From Gemmatimonadota bacterium (GTDB lineage: Bacteria > Gemmatimonadota > Gemmatimonadetes > Longimicrobiales > Gaopeijiaceae), in assembly GCA_018678395.1 (NCBI GenBank), contig JAHHMJ010000286.1, positions 1 through 5,451 on the forward strand: a stretch of 5,451 nucleotides of DNA, written 5' to 3'. Of this stretch, positions 4,982-5,451 are shown in pieces (the first letter of the stretch is position 1; each line of letters opens with the position of its first letter). The translations under genes and the position numbers were made by a program. The notes beneath the pieces are model-generated. The model was not told the DNA's origin. It worked only from the letters and a program-made list of their open reading frames with translations, and did no database searches.

Positions 4982-5451
4982 ATGACCCGAGCACCGCTCT
5001 TCCCGCTGGCCGCCGCCGCCCTCGCAGCGGTCGCGATCGCGGGCCCGACGGCGGCCCAGGCGTTCGACGTCGTCGAAACGACCATCGTCGAGGCCCACGA
5101 CGCCATGGACGACGGCTCGCTGACCTGCCGCGGCCTGGTCGAGAGCTATCTGGCTCGCATCGCTGCGTACGACGAGGCAGGCCCCCGCCTCAATGCGATC
5201 CAGACGGTCAACCCGAGGGCGCTCGAGCTGGCCGACTCGCTCGACGAGGTGTGGACGTCGGGCGGGCCCCGGGGCGCGCTCCACTGCGTCCCCGTGCTCC
5301 TGAAGGATCAGGTCGAGACGGCCGACATGCCCACGACCTACGGCTCGGTTCTCTTCGCCGACTTCGTGTCCCACCGGGACGCGACCCTGGTGCGGCGGTT
5401 GAAGGAGGCCGGCGCGCTCATCCTCGCCAAGACGAACATGGGTGAGTTCGC
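4982..5451 (+). CDS. Exported amidase-signature family hydrolase (3' truncated)
   Basis: The first 156 codons of an amidase-signature enzyme, the family of GatA and many amidases that uses a Ser-cisSer-Lys triad. Residues 1-27 form a cleavable signal peptide (Arg3, Ala-rich hydrophobic 8-20, cleavage likely after AQA at 25-27), so the enzyme is probably periplasmic or secreted, not part of a GatCAB complex. The mature N-terminus shows the family's first helix region (about 32-63), LNAI at 70-73, then LHCVPVLLKDQ with the catalytic Lys108, the TTYGS turn (118-122), a DATLVRRLKEAGA helix and ILAKTNMGEF, which ends at the window edge. The Gly/Ser-rich signature with the two catalytic serines is beyond the edge. 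No strong Shine-Dalgarno precedes the ATG; only AAGAAGG lies some 8 bases before it. Substrate cannot be called. It follows a lipoprotein gene by 59 bp. Confidence 0.88.
   Translation, partial: MTRAPLFPLAAAALAAVAIAGPTAAQAFDVVETTIVEAHDAMDDGSLTCRGLVESYLARIAAYDEAGPRLNAIQTVNPRALELADSLDEVWTSGGPRGALHCVPVLLKDQVETADMPTTYGSVLFADFVSHRDATLVRRLKEAGALILAKTNMGEF

Noticed and set aside
4907..5445. Open frames on both strands overlapping the amidase.
   Set aside because: They lack motifs, whereas the frame starting at 4982 has a signal peptide and the amidase-signature catalytic Lys region.
1..5451. Search for CRISPR repeats, tRNA or rRNA genes, insertion sequences, phage or toxin-antitoxin genes.
   Set aside because: No regularly spaced repeats, cloverleaf-like sequence, transposase motifs or terminal inverted repeats were seen by eye.

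Overview
The window is a high-GC bacterial stretch that codes mainly for exported or lipid-anchored proteins. By my reading it holds seven genes: two run off the edges and five are complete. High GC, leader peptides on all six genes whose N-terminus is visible, and lipoboxes on five of them point to a Gram-negative-type, high-GC environmental bacterium. The mix of lipoprotein FKBPs, an exported amidohydrolase, an exported amidase-signature enzyme and an M15-type peptidase would fit Gemmatimonadota or a similar phylum, but that assignment is inference and not proven here.

Left part (1-1279): the 3' part of a D-Ala-D-Ala carboxypeptidase-like (M15-type) peptidase on the + strand converges on a minus-strand FKBP-type peptidyl-prolyl isomerase lipoprotein. 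A strong bulged hairpin between them probably terminates transcription from one or both sides.

Middle part (1406-3711, minus strand): a YtcJ-type metal-dependent amidohydrolase with a lipoprotein signal is followed by a second FKBP lipoprotein. The stop and start codons overlap as TGATG, and an internal Shine-Dalgarno precedes the second gene, so this is a translationally coupled pair. The two FKBPs resemble each other over the whole mature protein and look like paralogues. A 126-bp gap with an imperfect 22-bp palindrome separates them.

Right part (3863-5451): a small cysteine-containing lipoprotein on the minus strand and a small beta-rich lipoprotein on the + strand are divergent across a 256-bp intergenic region, which carries CGAACG repeats and candidate promoters in both directions. 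Downstream of the + strand lipoprotein, an exported amidase-signature hydrolase begins and runs off the right edge.

Taken together the genes describe envelope functions: peptide and amide hydrolysis outside the cytoplasm (peptidase, amidohydrolase, amidase) and folding of exported proteins (two FKBPs). I see no mobile element, CRISPR array, tRNA, rRNA or defence system, and nothing that amounts to a clearly new system. The long overlapping open frames in this region are shadows produced by high GC.
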